From Hwanghaeella sp964350445 (GTDB lineage: Bacteria; Pseudomonadota; Alphaproteobacteria; UBA8366; Aestuariispiraceae): a DNA stretch of 64,000 bases. A model generated the notes under the pieces. It did no database searches and had not been told where the DNA came from. It saw only the letters and a program-made list of their open reading frames with translations. Shown piece after piece: positions 18,345 through 26,526 of the stretch. The position numbers and the translations under genes are program-made. The stretch's first letter is position 1. Each line of letters begins with the position of its first letter. The stretch is taken from assembly GCA_964350445.1 (NCBI GenBank), contig CAYGKA010000016.1, positions 21,869 to 85,868 of the forward strand, given 5' to 3'.

Positions 18345-18824
18345 ATGAAAGAAATACGGTTAGCTTACTACAGCAAACCAGCCGACTCCTTCCGGTTCAC
18401 GGATCTCGAACCGGTGCTGACCGCGTCGCGCCGGAACAACGCGCGATTCAACGTCACGGGACTTCTCGGCCTGACCTCGACGCATTTCATGCATTACCTG
18501 GAAGGCCCCCGGGAATCCGTCTCGCACATCTTTTCGAAAATACTCCATGATCGCCGGCACCGCGACGTGACTTTCTACGGCATCGGGGAAATCGAAGATC
18601 GCCTGATACCCGACTACCCGCTGGCGCTGGTCGGTAGCAAAGCCTTCTCCGAAGAACTCTGCATGCGCCTGTTCGGCAGGAAGACGATCATCCCCTCCTT
18701 GTTAAACCAACGAGCGGCCATGGCGCTGTTCGCCGCCCTGGCGCAAGACCGTGCACATATGGAGGAATCGGAGAACCTGTTGCGCGAAGCCCTGGACGAC
18801 GACTATTTCGAGATATCCTTCTAG
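18345..18824 (+). CDS. BLUF-like protein lacking the photoactive glutamine (copy 2)
   Basis: 159 residues, the same length as and a clear paralogue of the gene 81 bases upstream; both contain THFM, EGPRE and a terminal DYFEI segment. Tyr9 (AYYS) and Asn32 (NNARFNVTG) match BLUF flavin-site residues. The essential Gln of the F-x-Q-x-L-E-G motif is His50 (FMHYLEG). The rest of the fold, including the ILHDRRHRDVT strand typical of BLUF, is well kept, so loss of the Gln is a specific change and not decay. It may bind flavin without the usual red shift, or act as a non-photoactive partner; this is inference. Confidence 0.85.
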   Translation: MKEIRLAYYSKPADSFRFTDLEPVLTASRRNNARFNVTGLLGLTSTHFMHYLEGPRESVSHIFSKILHDRRHRDVTFYGIGEIEDRLIPDYPLALVGSKAFSEELCMRLFGRKTIIPSLLNQRAAMALFAALAQDRAHMEESENLLREALDDDYFEISF

Positions 18825-18847
18825 TCCCCGTTCGCCAATGCCGGGCC

Positions 18848-20098
18848 CTAGCCCGCCTTCCCCGCCAATTCCGCAAGACATTCCGCCAAAACCCGCGTGC
18901 CCGCCGCCAAATCCGACGGCAAGGCGTCTTCCGCCTCGTTATGGCTGATACCGGCCACACAGGGCACGAAGATCATACCGGTCGGCGCCAATGGCGGCAT
19001 ATACATCGCGTCATGCCCCGCCCCTGACGGCATCCGCCGTCCGGGAAGGCCGAGTTCCACCCTTTTCCGGTCGACCAATTCGACGATCTGGTCGGAAAAC
19101 GGCGTAACGGGGGAATCCGACAAGCGGCTCACCGTGGCCCGGCAACGCCGGTTCGCCGCAATCTCGCCGGGAAGCCGTTCGATAAGGTCTGACATCCGTC
19201 CAATCTCTGCATTTTCCGGGTGACGAAGGTCGATCGTGAACGTGACGTGGCTCGGCACCGTGTTGGGTGCGCCGGGCCTGGCAATAAAACGGCCGACTGT
19301 GAAACGCAGGGCGTCTGCATCGTCCAGCCCTTCCCGCTCAAGCGTCGCAATGACCTCGACCGCAGCCAACACCGCATCGGACCGGCTGGCCCGCGGCGTG
19401 GTGCCGGCATGGGCCTCTTCGCCAAAAATTTCGATTTCGAAAAGATTCTGACTTTGCACGGAAGTCACGACACCGACGGTTTCTCCCGCATCTACAAGGA
19501 CCGGTCCTTGCTCGATATGCGCTTCGATATAGGCCGCGATCGGCGCGCCAAAATCCCGATGCCTGGCCTCCTTCGTTCTGGCCATCACGTCCGTAAGAGC
19601 ATCGCCGACACTGTCGCCGGCCGGGTCCCGGACCGCCTGTGCCCAATCCAGGGTATAGCGCCCCGTATAGACGCCGGAGCCCATGCAGGAGGGCGGAAAT
19701 CGCGCGCCTTCCTCGTTCGTCCAGGCAACAACCTCCACCGGATGCCTGGTTCGCAGGCCGGAATCCTCCAGTGCCTCCAACGCCTCCAACCCGGCCATCA
19801 CGCCATAGGCGCCGTCGAATCGTCCGCCTGTCGGCTGAGTGTCCAGATGCGAGCCGGTTGTTACCGGTGGCAGGCTGTCATCCGCGCCGGCCCGGCGGAC
19901 GAACAGATTCCCAATGGCATCCTGATAGATGGAAAACCCCCGTGCGAGCGCCCAATCGGCCAGCAACCGCCGCGCCGCGCCGTCTTCCGGTGTCAGTGCC
20001 TGGCGATTTACGCCGCCCTTTGCCGTCGCACCGATCTTCGCCAGGTCCGTCAACCGGCCCCATAGCCGGTCTTGCCGCACATGATCAGAAACGCGCAT
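18848..20098 (-). CDS. M20-family Zn-dependent amidohydrolase (N-carbamoyl-L-amino-acid hydrolase / allantoate amidohydrolase type)
   Basis: 416 residues from ATG 20098, normal for this family. The two-metal site is visible: His and Asp in TTGSHLDTQPTGGRFDG, the Glu pair in TNEEGARF, His in EAHIEQGP and a late His in AGISHNEAED. A dimerisation domain with GEEAHAGTTPRASRSDA is inserted in the middle. Such enzymes hydrolyse ureido or amide bonds in purine or pyrimidine catabolism, or in hydantoin-derived amino acids. No allantoin or hydantoin gene is adjacent, so the substrate cannot be assigned. Confidence 0.88.
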   Translation of the reverse strand: MRVSDHVRQDRLWGRLTDLAKIGATAKGGVNRQALTPEDGAARRLLADWALARGFSIYQDAIGNLFVRRAGADDSLPPVTTGSHLDTQPTGGRFDGAYGVMAGLEALEALEDSGLRTRHPVEVVAWTNEEGARFPPSCMGSGVYTGRYTLDWAQAVRDPAGDSVGDALTDVMARTKEARHRDFGAPIAAYIEAHIEQGPVLVDAGETVGVVTSVQSQNLFEIEIFGEEAHAGTTPRASRSDAVLAAVEVIATLEREGLDDADALRFTVGRFIARPGAPNTVPSHVTFTIDLRHPENAEIGRMSDLIERLPGEIAANRRCRATVSRLSDSPVTPFSDQIVELVDRKRVELGLPGRRMPSGAGHDAMYMPPLAPTGMIFVPCVAGISHNEAEDALPSDLAAGTRVLAECLAELAGKAG

Positions 20099-20211
20099 CA
20101 CACCCCCATCGGTTCGTAGTCTCGCCGCCTGGGCCGATCCTGAAGGATCGTCTTGGAATGTTCAAAGCGATTGCGGCACGGACGATATCTACCAGCGCCG
20201 GAACGCGGGGT

Positions 20212-20577
20212 TCAACGGGGCACCGTCACGGTTATTTCCGCCCCACCCCAGCCATGCACCTTGTCATGAGCCCGCACGGTCACCTGTTCCGTCCCGGCCG
20301 GCACCTTGATGCCGGAGAGCGCACGTGTGAAGGGCTGTTCGTCAACATGCGGATGAAGCAGGGTCCTGACGCCCAGAACCTTTCCACCCGGTCCGACCAC
20401 CTCCCAGGCATCCGCATAGTGATCCCAACCGGTATCTTCATGGGCAACGGTAACATCGAAACGATAGGCATCGCCCTGCGGTGTCACCACGACCTTGAGG
20501 ACGTCCGCCTGCCCGGCAAGGACCGCGCCCGGGAACAGGGCGGCCACACAGATACCCGCAATCGCCAATCTCCGCAT
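20212..20577 (-). CDS. secreted hypothetical protein, 121 residues
   Basis: Begins with a Sec signal peptide, MRRLAIAGICVAALFPGAVLA, likely cut after VLA. The mature part (about 100 residues) is predicted beta-rich: VTPQGDAYRFDVTVAHEDTGWDHYADAWEVVG, a His-containing LLHPHVDEQPFTR segment and VTVRAHDKVHGWGGAEITVTVP. The alternation and length suggest a small immunoglobulin-like periplasmic domain, possibly metal binding through its several His residues; that is speculation. ATG 20577 is chosen because it starts the signal peptide. Same strand as the flanking genes. Confidence 0.7.
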   Translation of the reverse strand: MRRLAIAGICVAALFPGAVLAGQADVLKVVVTPQGDAYRFDVTVAHEDTGWDHYADAWEVVGPGGKVLGVRTLLHPHVDEQPFTRALSGIKVPAGTEQVTVRAHDKVHGWGGAEITVTVPR

Positions 20578-20624
20578 CGCGTCATTCTCCTCAATTTGGC
20601 ACGTCATCCACGCCCATGGGCAAC

Positions 20625-21014
20625 TTAGCCTTCCACGGGCCTCGGTCGACGATTCTCATCTATGGCGACATAGGTAAACACACCTTCGGTCACTTTTACG
20701 CGGTCGCCTGCCGCGTCCCGAAGGGCCCAAGCCTGGATATGCACCGTCATCGACGTTCGGCCGATCCGCGCCATGTCGGCATAGCAACAGACAACGTCGC
20801 CGACGAAGACCGGATTATGAAACACCATGCTGTCAACGGCGATCGTTGCGACACGCCCGCTGCCCCTCGTTCGGGCCAACACGCCGCCGGCAATATCCAT
20901 TTGTGCCAGCAGCCAGCCGCCGAAAATATCGCCCGCCGGGTTGGTATCCGCAGGCATCGCCAAAGTGCGGATAGCCAGCTCTCCCCGTGGTTCTTCCTGT
21001 TGTGAATCAGTCAT
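20625..21014 (-). CDS. yciA: acyl-CoA thioesterase, YciA-type hotdog fold
   Basis: 129 residues. The hotdog motif NPAGDIFGGWLLAQMD at about 25-40 contains the catalytic Asp, followed by VDSMVFHNPVFVGDVVCCYAD. This matches the YciA group, which hydrolyses a range of acyl-CoAs, typically as a hexamer. The C-terminal VTEGVFTYVAIDENRRPRP is also typical. Divergent from parE across about 110 bases. Physiological substrate not determinable. Confidence 0.92.
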   Translation of the reverse strand: MTDSQQEEPRGELAIRTLAMPADTNPAGDIFGGWLLAQMDIAGGVLARTRGSGRVATIAVDSMVFHNPVFVGDVVCCYADMARIGRTSMTVHIQAWALRDAAGDRVKVTEGVFTYVAIDENRRPRPVEG

Positions 21015-21123
21015 TTGTACCCTCCCCGCTCAGACGTATTGAAATACAATATCTTGTGTATATGATCCGGCAAATCCACTTGATAAGCTTGTTGCGCGCC
21101 CTAGCGCTGGATATAGTAACGCC

Positions 21124-23124
21124 ATGGACGATCTATTCCACACCGACGCTTCAGATGATAGCCCGAACGGCTATTCCGCAAAGGATATCGAGGTCCTCGA
21201 AGGCCTTGAACCCGTGCGTCGCCGCCCCGGCATGTATGTCGGCGGCACGGACGAACGCGCGCTTCACCACCTTGTCGCGGAAGTCCTCGACAACTCGATG
21301 GACGAGGCCGTCGCCGGCCATGCCAGCCGAATCGAAGTTGAACTGAGCGCCGACGGGTCGGTGACGATCCGGGACAACGGCCGCGGCATTCCGATCGACC
21401 CGCATCCCAAATACAAGGACAAGTCTGCGCTGGAGGTCATCCTGACCACCCTGCATTCCGGCGGCAAGTTCTCCGGCAAGGCCTATGCGACCTCAGGCGG
21501 TCTGCACGGGGTCGGCATTTCGGTCGTGAACGCCTTGTCGGACGAGATGACCGTGGAAGTCGCCCGCGACCGCAAACTCTACCGGCAGACGTTTTCCCGC
21601 GGCCTTCCGGCTTCCAAGCTCACCGAAGTCGGCGAGGTCAGCAATCGGCGCGGAACGACCGTGACATTCCATCCGGACCGGGAAATCTTCGGCAATGAAG
21701 CGGAATTCCAGCCGCACCGGCTGTACCGGATGGCCCGGTCGAAGGCCTATCTGTTCAGGGGTGTTGAAATCCGCTGGTCCTGCGACCCGGAGTTGCTGAA
21801 AGGCAAGACCGAAGCGGATACGCCTGAGAAGGACAAACTCCATTTCCCCGGCGGGTTGCGCGACTACCTGAACGCCAGCCTGAATGGGCGCGCGACGATC
21901 ACACCACGCCCCTTTGCCGGCGAAATGAAGGCCGATGACGGTATCGGACGCGCCGAATGGGCGGTGCATTGGCCGTTGGACGGCGATGGTTTCGTCAGCA
22001 CCTACTGCAACACGGTTCCCACCTCGCAGGGCGGAAGCCACGAAACAGCTATGCGCGGCGCCATGGCGAAGTCGCTGCGCGCCTATGGCGAACTTGTCGG
22101 CAACAAGAAGGCGGCGCAGATCACCGCCGAAGACGTCGTCGGCGAAGCGAGTGTGCTGCTGTCCGTCTTCATTCCGGAACCGCAATTCCAGGGTCAGACG
22201 AAGGAAAAGCTGGCGTCTCCCGAAGCCGGGAAACTGGTGGAAACGGCGATCAAGGACCGGTTCGACCATTGGCTGGCGGAAGACCCCGCCTCTGCCAATG
22301 ACCTGATGGACCGCATTCTTGAACGTGTCGATGACCGACTGAAACGTCGTCAGCAGAAGGAACTGCAGCGCAAGACGCCGACACGGAAGCTTCGTCTACC
22401 CGGCAAACTCGCCGATTGTTCCTCCGCCGGCCCGGAGGAAACCGAGATTTTCCTGGTCGAGGGCGACTCGGCCGGCGGTTCGGCCAAACAGGCGCGCAAC
22501 CGGAAGACCCAGGCCATACTGCCGCTGCGCGGCAAGATTCTGAACGTCGCCAGCGCCAGCGCGGACAAGCTGCAGGGCAACCAGGAACTCAAGGACCTGG
22601 CCCAAGCGCTGGGCTGCGGCGTGCGCAGCGACTGCAACCCCGAAAAACTGCGCTACGACCGGGTCATCATCATGACGGATGCTGATGTCGACGGCGCGCA
22701 TATCGCATCCCTGCTGATGACCTTCTTCTACCGGGAAATGGGTCCGATCATCGAGGCCGGGCGCCTCTATCTTGCGGTTCCGCCCCTCTACCGGTTGACC
22801 CAGGGCGGCAAGACCATTTACGCCCGCGACGCCGCGGATAAAGAAAAGAAGATGAAGAGCGAGTTCAAGTCCAACGCGAAAGTGGAGATCAGCCGCTTCA
22901 AGGGCTTGGGCGAGATGCCGCCGCAGCAGCTGCGCGACACGACGATGGATCCGGGTAAACGGACGCTGATCCGGGTTGGCCTGCCCAACCGCGCCTTCGA
23001 GGAAAACCTGGATGAAGCGCGCCGCACCGCCAAGACGGTCGACACCTTGATGGGCAAGAAGCCCGAATTACGCTTCGCCTTCATTCAGGAAAACGCCCGT
23101 TTCGTCGAGGAAATCGACATCTAG
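21124..23124 (+). CDS. parE: DNA topoisomerase IV subunit B
   Basis: 666 residues. The GHKL ATPase domain has VRRRPGMYVGGTD, EVLDNSMDEA, DNGRGIP and GGLHGVG. A transducer domain follows with QTKEKL. The TOPRIM domain has EGDSAGG and the acidic DADVDGAHI, and the C-terminus has KGLGEMPPQQL. The size (no 170-residue insert) and QTKEKLAS favour ParE over GyrB. With ParC it decatenates daughter chromosomes and relaxes supercoils. parC is not in the window. Confidence 0.95.
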   Translation: MDDLFHTDASDDSPNGYSAKDIEVLEGLEPVRRRPGMYVGGTDERALHHLVAEVLDNSMDEAVAGHASRIEVELSADGSVTIRDNGRGIPIDPHPKYKDKSALEVILTTLHSGGKFSGKAYATSGGLHGVGISVVNALSDEMTVEVARDRKLYRQTFSRGLPASKLTEVGEVSNRRGTTVTFHPDREIFGNEAEFQPHRLYRMARSKAYLFRGVEIRWSCDPELLKGKTEADTPEKDKLHFPGGLRDYLNASLNGRATITPRPFAGEMKADDGIGRAEWAVHWPLDGDGFVSTYCNTVPTSQGGSHETAMRGAMAKSLRAYGELVGNKKAAQITAEDVVGEASVLLSVFIPEPQFQGQTKEKLASPEAGKLVETAIKDRFDHWLAEDPASANDLMDRILERVDDRLKRRQQKELQRKTPTRKLRLPGKLADCSSAGPEETEIFLVEGDSAGGSAKQARNRKTQAILPLRGKILNVASASADKLQGNQELKDLAQALGCGVRSDCNPEKLRYDRVIIMTDADVDGAHIASLLMTFFYREMGPIIEAGRLYLAVPPLYRLTQGGKTIYARDAADKEKKMKSEFKSNAKVEISRFKGLGEMPPQQLRDTTMDPGKRTLIRVGLPNRAFEENLDEARRTAKTVDTLMGKKPELRFAFIQENARFVEEIDI

Positions 23125-23137
23125 CCGGGCAAAGAGG

Positions 23138-23527
23138 TCAACCGGTACGATCGGGCAGCAGGAACAACCGGCGCGCCGTATCCGACGTCAAACGCTCCTT
23201 AGAATACCACCGATCCAGAACAGCCATCGACGCAAGATCGCCATTCGCGGCTTCAAACGCGTTGAAATCGTCATAACGCCCGCTTTCCATGCGCTCTGCG
23301 ATCAAGCTCAAGAAAGCCGTGGTGATCGTCGCGTTGAACTTCTCGGGAACACCCGCTTTTTCAGCGATCCCCCGGATCGAAGCGGCATATTTTGCCGAAG
23401 CTTCCATAAAATCGTAGCGCCGCAGCATTTCGAACGCCGCCTCAACATGATCCCGATGCTTGAACCCGGCTGGATCCAGGGTTTGAGCTTCGAACCCTTT
23501 CAATAGTTGGGCCGTCGAAGAGGTCAT
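23138..23527 (-). CDS. conserved hypothetical protein with FKHRDHVEAA motif
   Basis: 129 residues, cytosolic, mostly helical. A His pair at 24 and 27 in FKHRDHVEAAFEMLRRYDF and a later FNATITTAFLSLIAERM segment look like a conserved active or metal site, but I cannot name the family with confidence. Its start overlaps the stop of the ribbon-helix-helix gene upstream by four bases (ATGA), so the two are translationally coupled. Convergent with parE, 13 bases away. Confidence 0.65.
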   Translation of the reverse strand: MTSSTAQLLKGFEAQTLDPAGFKHRDHVEAAFEMLRRYDFMEASAKYAASIRGIAEKAGVPEKFNATITTAFLSLIAERMESGRYDDFNAFEAANGDLASMAVLDRWYSKERLTSDTARRLFLLPDRTG

Positions 23528-23790
23528 GCCCGCCCTCCTTCCCCATCCTTTTCCGTGAACGTATGGCTGTCCGACGCCGATAGGTCGCAGTCATAGACAG
23601 CCTTCAATTGCGCGATCTTGCCCAGCGTTTCTTCGGAAAACGGCGGTTTGTTCTCGAAACTGTGGAGGGCTATCCCTTCGATCAAATCCCCGACGGACAT
23701 GTCGAGATGCTCCGCAAGACCTTTGAGGACTTTCAGCAGCCGCTTTTCGATACGGATTCCGGTTTGGACGCGTTCAATCGTGCTTTTCAT
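23524..23790 (-). CDS. small ribbon-helix-helix-like DNA-binding protein
   Basis: 88 residues from ATG 23790. The N-terminal IERVQTGIRIEKRLLKVLKGLAEHLDMSVGDLIEGIALHSFE has the beta-strand, helix, turn, helix pattern of a ribbon-helix-helix repressor, with the strand GIRIEKR as the likely DNA-contact element. The C-terminal 35 residues are acidic. It overlaps the next gene by four bases, and a palindrome at 23794-23809 sits directly before its start, consistent with autoregulation. An upstream in-frame ATG (23826) would put the palindrome inside the gene; it gives a poor N-terminus and is rejected. Confidence 0.65.
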   Translation of the reverse strand: MKSTIERVQTGIRIEKRLLKVLKGLAEHLDMSVGDLIEGIALHSFENKPPFSEETLGKIAQLKAVYDCDLSASDSHTFTEKDGEGGRA

Positions 23791-23793
23791 ACA

Positions 23794-23809
23794 TGGTATA
23801 TTGTTACCA
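23794..23809. promoter_or_regulatory. palindrome before the ribbon-helix-helix gene, possible operator
   Basis: TGGTATATTGTTACCA is an inverted repeat, TGGTA and TACCA separated by six bases, ending four bases before the ATG at 23790. Its position suggests repression by the encoded ribbon-helix-helix protein; this is inference. Confidence 0.45.
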
Positions 23810-23826
23810 ATGCACCATTTCGTCAA

Positions 23827-24438
23827 TCACCGATCGGCAAGGGCGAGGCGCAAGCCCAACAACCCGAAAGCCCCGGCAAAAGACCGGCGCAGCCAAAGCA
23901 AAACGGCCGGACGGGAAATCACATAGTCCCGGGCGAGCGACGCGCAGGCCCCGTACCCGATGAAGACGATGAAGGTCATCACCATGAAAACAAACGCCAA
24001 CATGGCAAGCTGCGGCGTGGGATTGGCTGCCTCCGACGAGACGAACTGCGGCAGGAAAGCCAAAAAGAACAGGGACAATTTCGGGTTCAGCACATTTAGC
24101 AGAAGCCCGTTCCGGATAACCTTAAGCACATCCCGGGGCGTTCGGTCCTCGCTCACGGAGAGCGCCCCGCCATCCCGCATGATGTTCCAAGCCATGTAGA
24201 ACAGATAGGCGACGCCGAGAAATTTGATGATTTGGAAGGCGAGCGCGCTGGCGTGGAGAACTGCCGCCAGCCCCACGATTCCGGCGATCGCAGCGGGAAG
24301 AATACCCAAGGTGCACCCGAAGGCCGCCGCGATACTGGACCGAAATCCCTGCCCCAACCCGACGGCAAGCGTGTACAAAACACCGGTCCCCGGAAGCAGG
24401 ACGACGATAAGGGAGGTGAGAAGAAATTCTATACTCAT
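23827..24438 (-). CDS. LysE/RhtB-family amino-acid exporter
   Basis: 203 residues from ATG 24438 (MSIEFLLTSLIVVLLPGTGVLYTLAVG). The length and the pattern of five to six membrane helices fit the LysE/RhtB/ThrE superfamily. The signature GxxxG-type first helix with PGTG, the AFGCTLG segment and LLNVLNPKLSLFFLAFLPQF are typical. It exports amino acids or related metabolites across the inner membrane; the substrate is unknown. Separated by 36 bases from the ribbon-helix-helix gene on the same strand, so that gene could be expressed from this transcript as well. Confidence 0.92.
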   Translation of the reverse strand: MSIEFLLTSLIVVLLPGTGVLYTLAVGLGQGFRSSIAAAFGCTLGILPAAIAGIVGLAAVLHASALAFQIIKFLGVAYLFYMAWNIMRDGGALSVSEDRTPRDVLKVIRNGLLLNVLNPKLSLFFLAFLPQFVSSEAANPTPQLAMLAFVFMVMTFIVFIGYGACASLARDYVISRPAVLLWLRRSFAGAFGLLGLRLALADR

Positions 24439-24521
24439 GGGATCCCGCCGGATGATTGCGCGCAATTGTTACCTGGGAAGATATTCAAATCCCACCTAAA
24501 TCAGCTTACATATAGCGATGA

Positions 24522-24543
24522 ACCCTGCACATAGTCGCAGGGT
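24522..24543 (+). promoter_or_regulatory. hairpin in the leader of the lipoprotein cluster
   Basis: ACCCTGC and GCAGGGT form a perfect seven-base stem around an eight-base loop, about 110 bases before the first lipoprotein gene. No T tract follows. One of three hairpins preceding the three paralogues. Confidence 0.45.
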
Positions 24544-24654
24544 GATTAGGAACATGGAGGGGCAAGACACGTTCAGGCATTCCGCTTGGACTTGTTTGTG
24601 CTGTCGAAAACCCCGGGCCCGTTCCTCCGGACCGGTCAACTAGGAGCTTGCCAC

Positions 24655-25203
24655 ATGAAACGTTCTTTAATGGGCCTCGCAGCTGCCTCAGCCTTACTCG
24701 CCGGCTGCGCAACCGGCGATAGCGTCGTCATCTACAACAAGTATCAGGCCGCCGACTACAACTACGCGGCGGTTCAATACTATAACGCCGACCGCCCCAG
24801 CTTCGTGGAAATCCACAACAACCCCTTTGGCGCCGGCGAGGCAGACAATCAGATCGCCACGCTGATGCGTAGCGCCAACACCGGCCGTCCGATCCTGTTC
24901 ACCGCGGACCGCAACTATGCCGGCCAGGATACGAAAGTCGTCGTTGTCTTCGCCCCGCCCAAATCCATGACAGGTCTGGCCGCCTGTAACCTTGATGGCG
25001 CCCAATCCGGCGCGGCGCCGGGCACCCAAGGGGAAGTCCTGATGTCCTATTGCATCAACGGACAGGACAAATCCTCGCTGCGCGCGTCGGCAGGATCGGT
25101 AAAGAACCTCGACGATCCGGCCCTGCAGCGGCTGCTCAGCCGGGCAACACATGACCTGCTGCCGGAAGTCTTCACCAAACGGCACGGCGGCGGGGTCGGC
25201 TGA
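24655..25203 (+). CDS. lipoprotein of a tandem paralogous family, copy 1
   Basis: 182 residues. Signal peptide with lipobox LAGC (Cys18). ATG 24655 is chosen because it starts the signal peptide and follows AGGAGC; the longer frame from 24586 is rejected. The mature region contains a motif repeated in the two downstream genes: an aromatic-rich YNYAAVQYYNADRPSFVEIHNNPFGAGEAD, then IATLMRSANTGRPILFTAD and a KVVVVFAPP strand, and later a Cys pair context (AACNLD, SYCING). Probably periplasmic and membrane-anchored. Function unknown; I cannot place it in a named family. Confidence 0.75.
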   Translation: MKRSLMGLAAASALLAGCATGDSVVIYNKYQAADYNYAAVQYYNADRPSFVEIHNNPFGAGEADNQIATLMRSANTGRPILFTADRNYAGQDTKVVVVFAPPKSMTGLAACNLDGAQSGAAPGTQGEVLMSYCINGQDKSSLRASAGSVKNLDDPALQRLLSRATHDLLPEVFTKRHGGGVG

Positions 25204-25240
25204 CGCCGACTTTCGTCACTTCGGGGGACAAATGGGGCTA

Positions 25241-25260
25241 GGCGGTTCGGGGGAACCGCC
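25241..25260 (+). promoter_or_regulatory. intercistronic hairpin between lipoprotein copies 1 and 2
   Basis: GGCGGTTC and GAACCGCC form a perfect eight-base stem with a GGGG loop, 26 bases before the second start codon and just before its ribosome site. No T tract, so more likely an mRNA-processing or translation element than a terminator. Confidence 0.5.
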
Positions 25261-25285
25261 GCCTCGGTACCAAGGAGGCCGAAAA

Positions 25286-25873
25286 GTGACTTCGATGAAG
25301 ACTATCGTATTGGCGATCGCCGCTGCGGGCCTGACCGCCTGCGCGGTCGGTGGCGCCGCTGAAATCGCCCCCTACAAGGTTTATGGCGAGCGCTTCTCTC
25401 CCAAATACCAGTTTGGCGATCTGCAGTATTACAACAACGACAAGCAGATGGCCGTCGAGGTGGTTAACGAGCCTTTCGGCCAAGCAGACGCGGACGGGCG
25501 TATCGCCAACGCCATGCGCGGCAAGAATCAAGGGGCGCGAATTGCGTTCACCGCCAACCCAGGTCCGAACACGCCCGAGGAAACGAAGATCATTGTCGCC
25601 TTTGGAACGGAGAGTTCGGATGCGGGCGCGTCCTATTGCGGCGGCCAGCCCGTCGCGGCGAGCGCAAAGCCGGACGACGAACACCTTCGGATGCTGATGA
25701 TCTACTGCAAGCACGACACCTTCATGAGCTCTGTCCGCGGCGAAATGCCGGCTACCGGGAATGTCGACGACCCGACATTCAAGCGCATGCTGGCCCTTGC
25801 GACCAAATTGGTGATTCCCCTGCAGGATCCGTTCAACGAAAACCGCGGGCGTAAGAAAAAGATCGGCTCCTGA
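25286..25873 (+). CDS. lipoprotein of a tandem paralogous family, copy 2
   Basis: 195 residues from GTG 25286. AAGGAGG lies seven bases before this GTG, while the ATG at 25295 is 16 bases away, so GTG is preferred. Lipobox LTAC (Cys19). The core repeats the family pattern: FGDLQYYNNDKQMAVEVVNEPFGQADADGRIANAMRGKNQGARIAFTANPGP, then an ETKIIVAFG strand. A Cys pair context (SYCGGQ and IYCKHD) is shared with copies 1 and 3. It ends in a basic tail GRKKKIGS. Closer to copy 3 than to copy 1 by eye. Confidence 0.78.
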   Translation: MTSMKTIVLAIAAAGLTACAVGGAAEIAPYKVYGERFSPKYQFGDLQYYNNDKQMAVEVVNEPFGQADADGRIANAMRGKNQGARIAFTANPGPNTPEETKIIVAFGTESSDAGASYCGGQPVAASAKPDDEHLRMLMIYCKHDTFMSSVRGEMPATGNVDDPTFKRMLALATKLVIPLQDPFNENRGRKKKIGS

Positions 25874-25885
25874 AGGGATGCTGCC

Positions 25886-25904
25886 CCGTGGTTTCTGACC
25901 ACGG
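25886..25904 (+). promoter_or_regulatory. intercistronic hairpin between lipoprotein copies 2 and 3
   Basis: CCGTGGT and ACCACGG form a perfect seven-base stem with a five-base loop, 12 bases after the stop of copy 2 and about 28 before the start of copy 3. No T tract. Confidence 0.5.
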
Positions 25905-25932
25905 CCTCACAATGATCGAAAAGGACCGACGA

Positions 25933-26526
25933 ATGCTTCGGCTGCGAATACTTGCGGCGGCTATCGGCCTCGCGTCCCTGGTCGGGTGCGTGACGGCGCC
26001 GGCATCCTATATTGTCTACGGCGAGCGCTATCATCCCGGTTACGACTTCGGCGAACTTCAATACTACAACGCCGATAAGGAAATGGCCGTGGAGGCGTTC
26101 AATACGCCCTTTGCGGAGTCCGATGCGGCACAGAAGATCGCCCTTTCCATGCGCGGCAAGAACCGGGGGTCGCGCATTGCCTTCACGGCGGAACCCGGTC
26201 CCACTACGCCCAAGCAGACCAAGATCATGACCGCCTTCAATTCGGGGCAGACGGATGACGGTTATGGGTATTGCGCGGGTCAGCCCCCAAAACAGGTATC
26301 TCCTTCGGAGGCCGGCTTGATGCGCATGCTAATGGTCTATTGCAAACGGAACGCGTTCGTCAGCTCCGTCCGTGCCCGCATGCAGCAGCCCGAAACCGTC
26401 GGCGATCCAACATTTCAAAATATGCTGGCCGAAGTGACGCGGCGCCTCCTGCCCCGTCCCAGTCCGCTTTATGACGACAATCAGCGCGAGGAAACGCGCC
26501 GGATCCGCGACATCCTCGGTTACTGA
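25933..26526 (+). CDS. lipoprotein of a tandem paralogous family, copy 3
   Basis: 197 residues from ATG 25933, with AAGGA seven bases upstream; ATG 25912 would need a seven-residue charged extension. Lipobox LVGC (Cys19). The family core is clear: FGELQYYNADKEMAVEAFNTPFAESDAAQKIALSMRGKNRGSRIAFTAEPGP, the KQTKIMTAF strand, and the YCAGQ and VYCKRN cysteine contexts. The charged C-terminus DDNQREETRRIRDILGY is not in copies 1 and 2. Its stop overlaps the stop region of the convergent alpha/beta hydrolase gene by seven bases. Confidence 0.78.
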   Translation: MLRLRILAAAIGLASLVGCVTAPASYIVYGERYHPGYDFGELQYYNADKEMAVEAFNTPFAESDAAQKIALSMRGKNRGSRIAFTAEPGPTTPKQTKIMTAFNSGQTDDGYGYCAGQPPKQVSPSEAGLMRMLMVYCKRNAFVSSVRARMQQPETVGDPTFQNMLAEVTRRLLPRPSPLYDDNQREETRRIRDILGY

